Of a DNA stretch of 64,000 bases, positions 52,711 through 64,000 are shown piece after piece. Position 1 is the stretch's first letter; the number at the start of each line of letters is the position of its first letter. The stretch is from Actinoplanes palleronii (GTDB lineage Bacteria; Actinomycetota; Actinomycetes; Mycobacteriales; Micromonosporaceae). The notes below the pieces were generated by a model that was given only the letters and a program-made list of their open reading frames with translations, had not been told where the DNA came from and did no database searches. Both the position numbers and the translations under genes were made by a program. The stretch spans positions 1 to 64,000 of the forward strand of contig NZ_BOMS01000019.1 in NCBI RefSeq assembly GCF_016862315.1. Reading direction: 5' to 3'.

Positions 52711-54168
52711 CGTGGTGGGGGTCGACTCGGCGCCGCGGGCGATGTTGCGGGCCATGCCGTTGAAGACGACGCCGTGGAAGGGCAGGACCGTGGCCCAGTA
52801 GAGGTGGCCGGCCAGGCCGCGGGGCAGGAACACCGCGCGCTGGCGGTAGACCGAGCCGCCGGCGCCGTCCGGTTCGGCGCGCATCTCCAGCCAGGCGCGG
52901 CCGGGCACCCGCATCTCGGCGCGCAGCCGCAGCAACTCGCCGGGCACGATCTCCTCGACCCGCCACCAGTCCAGCGCCTCGCCGACCCGCAGCCGGTGCC
53001 GGTCCCGGCGGCCGCGGCGCAGCCCGACGCCGCCGACCAGCCGGTCCAGCCAGCCGCGCACCGACCAGGCCAAGGGGAACGAATACCAGCCGTTGTCGCC
53101 GCCGACGCCCTCGATCACCCGCCACAGCCGGTCGGCCGGCGCGTGCACGGGACGGGTCCGCTCGTCGGTGTAGACGCTGCCGCCGGACCAGTCCGGGTCG
53201 CTGGGCAGCGGCTCGGCGGCGGCGTCCCGGCCGGACGCGGTGGACCAGCGGGTCTCCACGTTCGCGTCACGGATCTTGCCGAGCGCCAGCCGCACCGCCT
53301 GATCGAAATCGGTCGGAGGCGGGCCGGGCAGCAGGGCGGCCAGGTCGTTCTCCCGGGCCACCGCCTCGTGCACCAGGCTGGCCACCAGGGGCCGGGCGAT
53401 CGCGTTCGGCACCGGGGTGACCAGGCCGACCCAGTGCGCGGAGAGCCACGGGCTGAGCACCCGGGTGGGCAGGATGACCCGGCGAGGGAGCCCGGCGACC
53501 GCGGCGTACCGCTGCATCATGGTCGCGTAGCTGAGCACGTCGGGGCCGCCGATGTCGAAGCCGCGGTGCACGTCCGGCGGCAGCCCGGCCGCGCCGATCA
53601 GGTAGTGCAGCACGTCGCGGACCGCGATCGGCTGGATCCGGTTGAAGACCCAGCGCGGGGTGACCATCGCGGGCAGCCGCTCGGTCAGGTGGCGCAGCAT
53701 CTCGAACGAGGCCGAGCCGGAACCGATGATCACCGGGGCGCGCAGCACCACCGTCGGCACGCCGCTGGCCAGCAGGATCCGGGCCACCTCGGCGCGTGAG
53801 CGCAGGTGCGGTGACGGGCGGTCGCCGGGCGGCGGCTCGGGGCCGCCCAGGTAGATGATCCGGCGGACCCCGGCGGCCCGGGCCGCGGTGGCGAAGTTCG
53901 CGGCCGCCTCCCGGTCGCGGCGCTCGAAGTCCTTCTGGCCGAGCGAGTGCATCAGGAAGTAGGCGACCTCGACGCCGTCGAAGGCCGGGCGCAGGGTGGC
54001 CGGGTCGGACAGGTCGCCCTCGACGATCTCCACCTGATCGGCCCAGGGCACGTCGCGCAGCCGGGCCGCGCTCCGGGACAGGCAACGGACCTGGTGGCCG
54101 GCATCGACCAGCCGGGGCGCCAGCCGTCCCCCGATGTAGCCGGTCGCGCCGGTGACAAGACATTGCAT
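52702..54168 (-). CDS. NAD(P)-binding SDR-like protein with DUF2867 domain
   Basis: A 488-residue two-domain protein. N-terminal half is an extended/atypical SDR: LVTGATGYIGGRLAP, EIVEGDLSDPATL, FLMHSLGQKDFERRD and IIYLGG; the catalytic Tyr-x-x-x-Lys is missing, as in NmrA-like proteins. C-terminal half (from about 330) resembles DUF2867, a START-like domain. The combination occurs widely in actinobacteria with unknown function; the Tyr-less SDR may be a sensor. ATG at 54168 chosen to match the Rossmann motif; an ATG at 54207 is possible. Confidence 0.85.
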   Translation of the reverse strand: MQCLVTGATGYIGGRLAPRLVDAGHQVRCLSRSAARLRDVPWADQVEIVEGDLSDPATLRPAFDGVEVAYFLMHSLGQKDFERRDREAAANFATAARAAGVRRIIYLGGPEPPPGDRPSPHLRSRAEVARILLASGVPTVVLRAPVIIGSGSASFEMLRHLTERLPAMVTPRWVFNRIQPIAVRDVLHYLIGAAGLPPDVHRGFDIGGPDVLSYATMMQRYAAVAGLPRRVILPTRVLSPWLSAHWVGLVTPVPNAIARPLVASLVHEAVARENDLAALLPGPPPTDFDQAVRLALGKIRDANVETRWSTASGRDAAAEPLPSDPDWSGGSVYTDERTRPVHAPADRLWRVIEGVGGDNGWYSFPLAWSVRGWLDRLVGGVGLRRGRRDRHRLRVGEALDWWRVEEIVPGELLRLRAEMRVPGRAWLEMRAEPDGAGGSVYRQRAVFLPRGLAGHLYWATVLPFHGVVFNGMARNIARGAESTPTTSV

Positions 54169-54251
54169 AACTTCAGACTGTGCCCCGAACGGGGGTGATT
54201 CAGCCATATGCTCGATCCGGCCGCGTTCGACAAGCACGGGGGAGGGCCCAG

Positions 54252-55541
54252 GTGAGGACGTTCTGGGGTCCGGATTTCGGCGCGTTGGAACGCGATGATC
54301 CGGAGATCGCTGATGTGCTGCTGGACGAGCTGGCCCGCCAGCGCGACACCCTGACGCTGATCGCCAGCGAGAGCTTCACCTCGCCGGCCGTGCTGGCGGC
54401 GCTCGGGTCGACGCTGGCCAACAAGTACGCCGAGGGTTATCCGGGGCACCGCTACTACGGCGGGTGCGCCCAGGCCGACCGGGCCGAGGAACTGGCGGTC
54501 GAGCGGGCCCGGGAGCTCTTCGGCGCCGACCACGCGAACGTGCAGCCGCACTCCGGCGCGTCGGCGAACCTGGCCGCGTACGCCGCGCTGGCCGAGCCGG
54601 GCGACCCGGTGCTGGCGATGGGGCTGCCGCACGGCGGGCACCTGACCCACGGCAGCCGGGCGAACTTCTCCGGCAAGTGGTTCCACCCGATCGCCTACCG
54701 GGTGGCGCCGGACACCGAGCTGATCGACTACGACGAGGTGCGGGACCTGGCTCTCGCGCACCGGCCGAAACTGATCATCTGTGGCGCGACGTCGTACCCG
54801 CGTCTGATCGACTTCGCCCGGTTCCGGGAGATCGCCGACGAGGTGGGCGCGTACCTGCTGGTCGACGCGGCGCACTTCATCGGCCTGGTGGCCGGGCGGG
54901 CGGTGCCGTCGCCGGTGCCGTACGCCGACGTGGTCACCTGCACCACCCACAAGGCGCTGCGCGGGCCCCGGGGCGGCATGATCCTCTGCCGCGAGGAACT
55001 GGCCCAGCGGGTGGACAAGGCGGTCTTCCCGTTCGCGCAGGGCGGCCCGATGATGCACGCGGTCGCGGCCAAGGCGGTGGCCCTCCGCGAGGCGGGCACC
55101 CCGGCCTTCCAGGAGTACGCTCACCAGACCGTGCGTAACGCTCAGGCGCTGGCCAGCTGGCTGACCGCCGAGGGGATGCGCCCGGTCACCGGTGGCACCG
55201 ACACGCACCTCGCCCTGCTGGATCTGCGCGAGGTGGGCGTCAGCGGCCGGGAGGCGGAGGCGCGCTGCGCCGCCGCCGGGATCGCACTCAACAAGAACGT
55301 CATTCCGTACGACCCGGAGAAACCCGCCGTGGCGTCCGGGATCCGGGTCGGCGCACCGAGTGTCACCTCGCAGGGGATGCGGGAGGACGAGATGCGCCGG
55401 ATCGCGGAGCTGATCGGGCTGGCGGTGCGGTGCGATCCGCAGACCGCCGCCGGGACGTCCCGGCTGGCCGGTATCGGCGAGGAGGTGACCGGCCTGGTGC
55501 GGCGCTTCCCCTTCTATCAGGAGCAGGAGGTTCTGGCTTGA
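54252..55541 (+). CDS. glyA: Serine hydroxymethyltransferase
   Basis: A 429-residue PLP enzyme that interconverts serine and glycine with tetrahydrofolate, feeding one-carbon units. Motifs: LTLIASESFTSPAVL (folate/PLP region), HRYYGGC, VDAAHFIGLVAG, and the PLP Lys-234 in VTCTTHKALRGPRGG. GTG start with GGAGGG upstream. The next gene overlaps by four bases as TTGA. Upstream of the atp genes. Confidence 0.96.
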   Translation: MRTFWGPDFGALERDDPEIADVLLDELARQRDTLTLIASESFTSPAVLAALGSTLANKYAEGYPGHRYYGGCAQADRAEELAVERARELFGADHANVQPHSGASANLAAYAALAEPGDPVLAMGLPHGGHLTHGSRANFSGKWFHPIAYRVAPDTELIDYDEVRDLALAHRPKLIICGATSYPRLIDFARFREIADEVGAYLLVDAAHFIGLVAGRAVPSPVPYADVVTCTTHKALRGPRGGMILCREELAQRVDKAVFPFAQGGPMMHAVAAKAVALREAGTPAFQEYAHQTVRNAQALASWLTAEGMRPVTGGTDTHLALLDLREVGVSGREAEARCAAAGIALNKNVIPYDPEKPAVASGIRVGAPSVTSQGMREDEMRRIAELIGLAVRCDPQTAAGTSRLAGIGEEVTGLVRRFPFYQEQEVLA

Positions 55542-56020
55542 GCGGCGTATCGCCCGCGGCGGCTGAGCAGAGTTCGGGGCGGGTCCCGGAGACGGACGAC
55601 GACCTCCCGCTGCCCGACCTGCCGCCGTTGCCGAAGGACCCCCGCTGGCGGGTCGAGCACCTCGGGTTCCTCACCGTCGTCTCGTTCGCGCTGCTGTTGT
55701 GCGCCGCTTCGGTGGGCTTCCTGGTCTCCGGCCCGGTCGCCGCGCTCGCCGCGGCCGGCGGCGTGCTGATGGTCACGGTCAGCTACAGCCTGACGACCCT
55801 GGTCGTGGCGGTGGTGGACACCGTTCGCCCGGCCCTCGTCCTGCCGATCGGAATGCTGACGTATGTCGTCAAATTCTCGTTGCTCGGCGTTATTCTTGCG
55901 TTCGGCGTTTCGTCCGATTGGTCGGGCAAGGACGCTCTCGGCCTGGGCATCGTCGCCGGCGTGGTGGTGTGGACCGGCGTGCAGGCGTGGTGGGTGACAC
56001 GCCAGACGCTCCGCCGGTGA
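55538..56020 (+). CDS. Four-helix membrane protein upstream of atp operon
   Basis: A 160-residue protein with a Pro/Asp-rich N-tail (ETDDDLPLPDLPPLPKDPRW) and about four membrane helices (from residue 44, 70, 95 and 128). The TTG start has a GGAGCAGGAGG site and overlaps the glyA stop. The layout resembles actinobacterial AtpI-like / unc-associated membrane proteins, which may help assemble the c-ring, but a typical AtpI-like small protein follows. Function unassigned. Confidence 0.75.
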   Translation: MSGVSPAAAEQSSGRVPETDDDLPLPDLPPLPKDPRWRVEHLGFLTVVSFALLLCAASVGFLVSGPVAALAAAGGVLMVTVSYSLTTLVVAVVDTVRPALVLPIGMLTYVVKFSLLGVILAFGVSSDWSGKDALGLGIVAGVVVWTGVQAWWVTRQTLRR

Positions 56021-56230
56021 CCTGAGCCACGTGCATCACCCCTGGCCAGCGCACGTTTGGCCGGGGGAATACCCCGAACCGGTGATGTGTCCGCCCGTGC
56101 CGTGTTCCGCGATGGCAGGACAGGAGTACCGTGTCCTTCCAGCTGCGAGACCCCTGACGCCTGGACAACTACGGTTGTGCGGGGGGTCCCGCTTAGCCTC
56201 GTGTTTCCTGCTGATATCGTTCGGGCCGTC
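56021..56230. promoter_or_regulatory. Probable atp operon promoter region
   Basis: 210 bases before the first atp gene. It contains G+C-poorer patches around 56165-56225 (CTGATATCG and similar). I could not pick a firm -35/-10 pair. No gene seen. Confidence 0.35.
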
Positions 56231-56464
56231 ATGACCGGCCAAGAACCTCCCCCCGACAAACGCGGTGACGACGGCAGCCCCCCGCCCGATACGGGCGCGG
56301 GCATGACGGCTGTCACATACCTCATCGCGGGCATGTTGGTGTGGGGTGGAATCGGCTGGCTGATCGACCGCTATGTCGGAACCCAGGGTATTTTCGCCGG
56401 TATCGGCGCAGTCCTCGGGATCGGCTTAGGTGTGTACCTCATCGTGCGCCGGCTCGGCGCCTGA
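56231..56464 (+). CDS. AtpI/AtpZ-like ATP synthase assembly protein
   Basis: A 77-residue protein with a charged, Pro-rich first 24 residues and two membrane helices (GMTAVTYLIAGMLVWGGIGW and IFAGIGAVLGIGLGVYLIV) joined by an LIDRYVGT turn. Size and layout match the AtpZ/AtpI group encoded first in many atp operons and thought to aid c-ring assembly or Mg/Ca transport. Its stop is 15 bases before atpB. Confidence 0.85.
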   Translation: MTGQEPPPDKRGDDGSPPPDTGAGMTAVTYLIAGMLVWGGIGWLIDRYVGTQGIFAGIGAVLGIGLGVYLIVRRLGA

Positions 56465-56479
56465 CAGGAAAGGGCCCAG

Positions 56480-57268
56480 GTGATCGTTCAGTCGACGGTC
56501 CTCGCGGCAGAGTTCCCGCCCAGCGTCGAGGACTTCTACCTGCCCAGCATCCTGCCGTGGGGCGCGGAGAACAATTACTGGTTCACCAAGATCACGGTTC
56601 TCGCCTGGGTGGCGGTTGCGCTGATCATTGTGTTCTTCCTGGTCACGTACCGGAAGCCCCAGTTGGTGCCGTCCAAGAAGCAGTGGTTCGCGGAAAGCGT
56701 CTACGGCTTCGTGCGGAACAACATCGCGGTCGAGATGATCGGGCCCCGCGGCGTCAACTTCGCTCCGTATCTGACGACGCTTTTCTGCTTCGTCATTTTC
56801 ATGAACTTCTTCGGTATCGTGCCGCTGATCCAGATCTCGCCGAACTCGCACATCGCGTTCCCGGCGATTCTCGCGGTGATCAGCTACGTGATGTTCATCT
56901 ACGTCGGCATCCGGCAGCACGGTTTCGTGAAGTACGTCAAGAACTCGCTCATTCCGCCGGCGCCGTGGTTCATCCTGCCGCTGCTGATCCCGATCGAGTT
57001 CTTCTCGAACTTCCTGGTGCGGCCGTTCTCGCTGGCCGTCCGTCTGTTCGCCAACATGTTCGCCGGCCACATGCTGCTGCTGGTGTTCACGCTCGGCGGC
57101 TTCGCGATGATCAACGCGAACGCGCTGCTCGCGCCGGTCTCGATCCTGTCCTGGATCCTGACGATCGCGCTGACGTTCCTCGAGTTCCTGGTGATCTGCC
57201 TCCAGGCATACGTCTTCACCGTGCTGACCGCGAGCTACGTCCAGGGCGCACTCGCCGACGAGCACTGA
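56480..57268 (+). CDS. atpB: ATP synthase subunit a
   Basis: A 262-residue Fo subunit with five to six membrane helices. It carries protons past the c-ring; the essential Arg lies in LAVRLFANMFAGHM (about residue 190) in the conserved fourth helix region. GTG start with an AGGAAAGG site. No signal beyond the first helix. Part of the complete Fo set. Confidence 0.96.
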   Translation: MIVQSTVLAAEFPPSVEDFYLPSILPWGAENNYWFTKITVLAWVAVALIIVFFLVTYRKPQLVPSKKQWFAESVYGFVRNNIAVEMIGPRGVNFAPYLTTLFCFVIFMNFFGIVPLIQISPNSHIAFPAILAVISYVMFIYVGIRQHGFVKYVKNSLIPPAPWFILPLLIPIEFFSNFLVRPFSLAVRLFANMFAGHMLLLVFTLGGFAMINANALLAPVSILSWILTIALTFLEFLVICLQAYVFTVLTASYVQGALADEH

Positions 57269-57305
57269 GTTCTACCCGATTTCACGTAACGCCCCGTTGT
57301 CGTCC

Positions 57306-57579
<274 letters not shown>

Positions 57580-57603
57580 CACTGACCTCGACAGGAGGTT
57601 CAC

Positions 57604-58167
57604 ATGATCACCCAGCTCTTTGTTGTTGCTGAGGCTGCCGCCGAGGAGACCAAGCACAACCCGATTCTGCCCATCTGGCAGGAGATCGTGGTCGGCACGG
57701 TCGCCTTCTCGGTGCTGTGCTTCGTACTGATGAAGTTCGTCTTCCCGCAGATGGAGAAGACGTTCCAGGCTCGCGTGGACGCCATCGAGGGTGGCATCAA
57801 GCGCGCCGAGACCGCCCAGGCCGAGGCGAACGAGCTGCTCGAGCAGTACCGCGCGCAGCTCGCCGAGGCCCGGACCGAGGCCGCTCGCATCCGCGACGAG
57901 GCCCGGGCCGACGCCGAGGGCATCCGTCAGGACGTGCTCGCCAAGGCTCGCGAGGAGTCGGACCGCATCATCGCGGCCGGCAACGAGCAGCTCTCCGCGC
58001 AGCGTGAGTCGATCGTGCGTGATCTCCGCGCCGAGATCGGCACGCTGGCCGTGGACCTGGCCGGCAAGATCGTCGGCGAGGCTCTGGCCGACGAGGCCCG
58101 CACCCGGGGCACCGTCGAGCGCTTCATCGCGGATCTCGACTCGGCCGGCACGGCGGGTAGGCGCTGA
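57604..58167 (+). CDS. atpF: ATP synthase subunit b
   Basis: A 187-residue stalk protein: one membrane helix (about 25-46, WQEIVVGTVAFSVLCFVLMK) and a long Ala/Glu/Arg coiled coil that dimerises and reaches the F1 part. Its last base overlaps the atpH start (TGATG). Strong GGAGG site before the ATG. Confidence 0.95.
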   Translation: MITQLFVVAEAAAEETKHNPILPIWQEIVVGTVAFSVLCFVLMKFVFPQMEKTFQARVDAIEGGIKRAETAQAEANELLEQYRAQLAEARTEAARIRDEARADAEGIRQDVLAKAREESDRIIAAGNEQLSAQRESIVRDLRAEIGTLAVDLAGKIVGEALADEARTRGTVERFIADLDSAGTAGRR

Positions 58168-58985
58168 TGGCGCCGGGCGTCACCAACCAGGCCTACGCGG
58201 ACGCGGTGGAGCGGCTGCACGCCGACACCACCACGTCCACGGGCGCGCAGCTGACCGCGGTCGCCGACGAGTTCCTGTCGGTGGCCGGTCTGCTGCGGGG
58301 TCAGCCCCGGCTGCGCCGGGCGCTGACCGACCCGTCGCGCCCCGGTGCCGACCGTGCCGAGCTGTTCCGCTCGCTGCTGTCCGGCAAGGCGGCTGAGGTG
58401 ACTGTGAAGTCGCTGGCCACCCTGGTGGCCGGCCGGTTCAGCCGGCCCAGCCAGCTGCTGGACGCGACCGAGCGGCTGGGTGTCGACACCCTGCTCGCCT
58501 CGGCGCAGAAGGACGGCAAGCTGGCCGAGGTCGAGGACGAGCTGTTCCGCTTCGGACAGATCGTCAGCGGCAGCCCGCAGCTCGTGGCCACGCTCAGTGA
58601 CATCGGCTCGCCGGTGGGCCCCCGGGCTAAGCTGGTGGGGGACTTGCTCGAGGGCAAGGCCCACCCGGCCACGGTGCGGCTCGTCCAGGTCGCGCTCGAG
58701 GGTTTCGGTGGCCGTGGCTTCGAGGCCTCGCTGACCCGGCTGGTCGAGCTGACCGCCGAGAAGCGTGACCGCGAGGTGGCGTATGTGACGGTGGCCAAGC
58801 CGCTCAGCGACGCCGAGGAAACCGCTCTGGCCGCGAAGCTGGCAACCGTCTACGGCCGCGAGGTCTCGCTGAAGGTGGACGTGGATCCCGCGGTCATCGG
58901 CGGGGTCAGCGTCCGGGTCGGCTCCGACCTCTACGACGGCACGATCCTGCGCAGGCTGAACGCTGCCAAGCAGGCGTTCGCTTAA
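58167..58985 (+). CDS. atpH: ATP synthase subunit delta (extended form)
   Basis: A 272-residue F1 subunit; the actinobacterial form is longer than the usual 180 residues because of an extra N-terminal portion. The conserved C-terminal segment VSLKVDVDPAVIGGVSVRVGSDLYDGTI is intact. It caps the F1 head and binds subunit b. Start overlaps the atpF stop; 78 bases follow before atpA. Confidence 0.94.
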   Translation: MAPGVTNQAYADAVERLHADTTTSTGAQLTAVADEFLSVAGLLRGQPRLRRALTDPSRPGADRAELFRSLLSGKAAEVTVKSLATLVAGRFSRPSQLLDATERLGVDTLLASAQKDGKLAEVEDELFRFGQIVSGSPQLVATLSDIGSPVGPRAKLVGDLLEGKAHPATVRLVQVALEGFGGRGFEASLTRLVELTAEKRDREVAYVTVAKPLSDAEETALAAKLATVYGREVSLKVDVDPAVIGGVSVRVGSDLYDGTILRRLNAAKQAFA

Positions 58986-59063
58986 CAGTCCTTTCCCCTC
59001 GATTCCACATCGAGAAGCCCCTCGGCGGCGGCGACGTCCCGAGCTAGACAGAGAAGGCAGAGG

Positions 59064-60629
59064 ATGGCCGAGCTGACCATCTCCTCGGACGAGATCCGGG
59101 GGGCGCTAGAGCGCTACGTCTCGTCCTATTCGCCCGAGGTCTCCCGCGAGGAGGTCGGCATCGTCTCCGATGCGGGCGACGGAATCGCGCACGTCGAGGG
59201 CCTGCCCTCGACGATGGCGAACGAGCTTCTGGAGTTCGCGGACGGCACCCTTGGTGTCGCGTCGAACCTCGACGTCCGCGAGATCGGCGCCGTGATCCTG
59301 GGCGACTACGCGAACATCGAAGAGGGTCAGCCGGTCAAGCGCACCGGCCGGGTTCTCTCGGTGCCGGTGGGCGACGCCTTCCTGGGCCGCGTTGTCGACG
59401 CCCTGGGCAAGCCGATCGACGGTCTCGGCGAGATCGAGAACGAGGGCTTCCGCGAGCTCGAACTCCAGGCGCCGAACGTCATGGCGCGCCAGCCGGTGAA
59501 GCAGCCGCTGCAGACCGGCATCAAGGCTATCGACGCCATGACGCCGATCGGCCGCGGTCAGCGCCAGCTGATCATCGGTGACCGCAAGACCGGCAAGACG
59601 ACTGTCGCGCTGGACACGATCATCAACCAGAAGGCGAACTGGGACTCCGGCGACCCGGAGAAGCAGGTCCGCTGCATCTACGTCGCGATCGGCCAGAAGG
59701 CCTCGACCGTCGCCAGCATCCGCGGCGTCCTCGAGGCGCAGGGCGCGCTGCAGTACACGACGATCGTCGCGTCCCCGGCTTCGGACCCGGCGGGCTTCAA
59801 GTACATCGCCCCGTACACCGGTTCGTCCATCGGACAGCACTGGATGTACAACGGCAAGCACGTCCTGATCGTGTTCGACGACCTGACCAAGCAGGCCGAG
59901 GCGTACCGCGCCGTGTCGCTGCTGCTGCGCCGCCCGCCGGGCCGTGAGGCCTACCCGGGTGACGTCTTCTACTTGCACTCCCGCCTGCTGGAGCGTTGCG
60001 CGAAGCTCTCCAACGAGCTGGGTGGCGGCTCGATGACCGGTCTGCCGATCATCGAGACGAAGGCCAACGACATCTCGGCCTTCATCCCGACCAACGTCAT
60101 CTCGATCACCGACGGCCAGATCTTCCTGGAGTCCGACCTGTTCGCCTCGGGTGTCCGCCCGGCGATCAACGTCGGTACCTCGGTGTCCCGGGTGGGTGGC
60201 TCGGCGCAGGTCAAGGCGATGCGTACGGTCTCCGGCCGGCTGCGCCTGGACCTGGCCCAGTTCCGCGAGCTGGAGGCCTTCTCGGCCTTCGCCTCCGACC
60301 TGGACAAGGCCTCGCGTGCCCAGCTCGACAAGGGCGTTCGCCTGGTCGAGCTGCTGAAGCAGCCGCAGTACTCGCCGTACTCGACCGTCGACCAGGTCAT
60401 CTCGATCTGGGCGGGCACCACCGGCCAGCTCGACGACATCCCGGTCAAGGACGTGCGCCGCTTCGAGCAGGAATTCCTGCAGTGGTTCAAGCAGCACCAG
60501 AGCGACGTCTACACCTCGGTCGAGTCGACGAACCTGCTGAGCGACGACAACATCGAGAGCCTGAAGTCCGGTGTGGTCGAGTTCAAGAAGGTCTTCCAGG
60601 GCAGCGCGACCGGCGAAAGCGGTAGCTAG
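59064..60629 (+). CDS. atpA: ATP synthase subunit alpha
   Basis: A 521-residue F1 subunit, non-catalytic nucleotide site. Walker [11 protein letters not shown] (about 172-181); [16 protein letters not shown] as Walker B; arginine finger region [15 protein letters not shown]. Stop 2 bases before atpG. AGAAGGCAGAGG site before the ATG. Confidence 0.97.
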   Translation: MAELTISSDEIRGALERYVSSYSPEVSREEVGIVSDAGDGIAHVEGLPSTMANELLEFADGTLGVASNLDVREIGAVILGDYANIEEGQPVKRTGRVLSVPVGDAFLGRVVDALGKPIDGLGEIENEGFRELELQAPNVMARQPVKQPLQTGIKAIDAMTPIGRGQRQLIIGDRKTGKTTVALDTIINQKANWDSGDPEKQVRCIYVAIGQKASTVASIRGVLEAQGALQYTTIVASPASDPAGFKYIAPYTGSSIGQHWMYNGKHVLIVFDDLTKQAEAYRAVSLLLRRPPGREAYPGDVFYLHSRLLERCAKLSNELGGGSMTGLPIIETKANDISAFIPTNVISITDGQIFLESDLFASGVRPAINVGTSVSRVGGSAQVKAMRTVSGRLRLDLAQFRELEAFSAFASDLDKASRAQLDKGVRLVELLKQPQYSPYSTVDQVISIWAGTTGQLDDIPVKDVRRFEQEFLQWFKQHQSDVYTSVESTNLLSDDNIESLKSGVVEFKKVFQGSATGESGS

Positions 60630-60631
60630 TC

Positions 60632-63009
<2,378 letters not shown>

Positions 63010-63245
63010 CCTCAGCCCCGTCGCAGTTCTGACGAACAGAAAGCCGTGCCGGTGAACACCGGCACGGCTTTTCTGCGTCTCAGGGAGTGATCTTTGGGGC
63101 CTCAGGAGTGAATCTTCGAGTTCGAGGTTCATGAACGCGAGGATCTGGGGTAAAGAGGTCTGGTTTCCCTTGGGTATGCTTACCGGCCTCAGAGGGGGTC
63201 CCGTGTTCTCCGCGGGATCGCCGCACCGGCAGAGTTGGGGATCGA
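63010..63245. other. atpD-LCP intergenic region
   Basis: 236 bases with the atpD terminator at its start. No atpC-like or other credible reading frame is present; the later part should hold the promoter of the LCP gene. Confidence 0.6.
63040..63074 (+). terminator. Strong Rho-independent terminator after atpD
   Basis: A 15-bp perfect stem (63040-63054 with 63057-63071), two-base loop, beginning AAAGCC and ending in TTTT. Ends the atp operon after atpD. Confidence 0.92.
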
Positions 63246-64000
63246 GTGGCTAGGTCTGCGAAACGCCGCGCACCACTGTGGGCCCGGTTGACCGCCGTTT
63301 TCGGTGGCGTGCTGATGGTGACGAGCGGTGTGGTCCTGGTCGGTGGCAGCGCCCTGATCTCCAAGTACACCGGCGCCGTCGACGCCGACGGCAGCCTGAT
63401 CGGCGATCCGGCCGAGGGCGCGCCCAAGGCGGCCAGCGCCGACATCAAGGGCCCGATCAACATCCTGATGGCCGGTATCGACCCGCGGGACGACAAGACC
63501 GCCCCGCTCTCCGACTCGATCATCGTGGCGCACATCCCGGCGTCGATGGACCAGGTCTACCTGTTCTCCATCCCCCGCGACCTCTACGTCGACATCCCGG
63601 CGTTCACCAAGACCGGGTTCGGCGGCGGCAAGTCGAAGATCAATGCGGCGATGTCGTACGGAAGCTCGGTCGGCAACGGCAAGCACGACGTCAAGCAGGG
63701 TTTCCAGCTGCTGGCGAAGACGGTCGAGCAGCTCACCGGGATCAAGACGTTCGAGGCCGGCACGATCATCAACTTCGGCGGCTTCAAGAAGATCGTCGAG
63801 GCGATGGGCGGCGTGACCATGACCGTCGACATGACGGTCAAGTCCGAGCACCTGAAGCCGAACGGCAAGGGCCGGGACCGTCGTCCGGAGTGTGCCGACA
63901 ACACCTGCGCCCACCCGTACATCGGTGAGCAGAAGGTCTACAAGACCGGGACGTACCACATGAAGGCCTGGGAGGCCCTTGACTACGTCCGGCAGCGGTA
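63246..64000 (+). CDS. LytR-CpsA-Psr (LCP) family protein, partial
   Basis: The first 251 codons of a gene that runs off the window. GTG start; short basic tail, one membrane helix (about 16-38, RLTAVFGGVLMVTSGVVLVGG), then an extracytoplasmic LCP domain: INILMAGIDPRDDK, SDSIIVAHIP, YLFSIPRDLYVDIP and KINAAMSYG, with the Arg/Asp residues that bind polyprenyl pyrophosphate. LCP enzymes transfer glycopolymers from lipid carrier to peptidoglycan. A Cys pair (ECADNTCAHP) in the middle is unusual. The C-terminus is outside the window. Confidence 0.9.
   Translation, partial: MARSAKRRAPLWARLTAVFGGVLMVTSGVVLVGGSALISKYTGAVDADGSLIGDPAEGAPKAASADIKGPINILMAGIDPRDDKTAPLSDSIIVAHIPASMDQVYLFSIPRDLYVDIPAFTKTGFGGGKSKINAAMSYGSSVGNGKHDVKQGFQLLAKTVEQLTGIKTFEAGTIINFGGFKKIVEAMGGVTMTVDMTVKSEHLKPNGKGRDRRPECADNTCAHPYIGEQKVYKTGTYHMKAWEALDYVRQR

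Noticed and set aside
54169..54251. Glycine riboswitch before glyA
   Set aside because: 83 bases are too short for a tandem glycine aptamer and no matching structure is visible.
63080..63535. A minus-strand 151-codon frame after atpD as a displaced atpC
   Set aside because: It has Arg/Ser/Pro-rich antisense composition and none of the epsilon-subunit features; it overlaps the LCP gene.

Overview
This is high-G+C DNA with frequent GTG and TTG starts, dense same-strand gene blocks and many one-component regulators. Gene order and content point to an actinomycete of the Micromonosporaceae, most likely Actinoplanes or a close relative. Supporting points are argS-lysA-hom-thrC...thrB-rho-rpmE-prfA, prmC-sua5, glyA followed by the atp operon, a Rho with a long Arg/Asp-rich insert, and Thr/Ser/Pro-rich membrane proteins. 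The genus is an inference from sequence character; no 16S gene is present.

Layout. 1-16.9 kb is accessory: small membrane proteins, an oxidoreductase, AraC, TetR, HxlR and ArsR regulators (two with visible palindromic operators), an MFS drug exporter, alpha/beta hydrolases, a CocE-type hydrolase, a receptor Ser/Thr kinase, a PEP-mutase-like enzyme, a GH18-like lipoprotein and a Tat-exported flavoprotein. 17.0-20.2 kb carries valS and a signal peptidase I. 20.2-21.7 kb holds a rearranged remnant of TNT-type (NAD+ glycohydrolase) toxin genes against the 3' end of a tRNA-Arg(CCG) gene. 21.7-23.2 kb has a DUF305/DUF3105 pair. 23.3-37.5 kb is the core argS-lysA-hom-thrC / thrB-rho region; a MarR-RND-MFS efflux block lies between thrC and thrB. 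37.6-41.7 kb has a stand-alone bacterial nitric oxide synthase, a mosaic intergenic repeat, and a three-gene RNA end-healing and sealing operon (T4 Rnl1-like ligase, Pnkp-like kinase-phosphatase, Rnl2-like ligase). 41.9-52.0 kb has rpmE, prfA, three tandem membrane-anchored beta-propeller paralogs, a TPR-GGDEF protein, prmC and a TsaC/Sua5-LMW-PTP-Sua5 operon. 52.2-54.2 kb has RidA and a two-domain SDR-like protein. 54.25-63.0 kb is glyA plus the atp operon (atpI-B-E-F-H-A-G-D). atpC does not follow atpD: a strong terminator comes next, then an LCP-family gene that runs off the window.

How the genes work together. lysA, hom, thrC and thrB make the aspartate-family amino acids; glyA supplies one-carbon units; argS, valS, prfA, prmC, rpmE, the tRNA and the t6A genes serve translation; the atp genes encode F1Fo ATP synthase. 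The most novel-looking system is the RNA-repair operon at 39112-41714: all three proteins keep their visible catalytic motifs and are coupled by a 4-nt overlap and a 12-nt gap. Other unusual features are a nested inverted repeat (29301-29380) controlling the RND pump, a dispersed composite hairpin repeat at gene 3' ends (about 11.9, 38.8-39.1 and 52.0-52.2 kb), and the beta-propeller triplet with a shared N-terminal 'V/T-I-E/D-LGE/D' signature.
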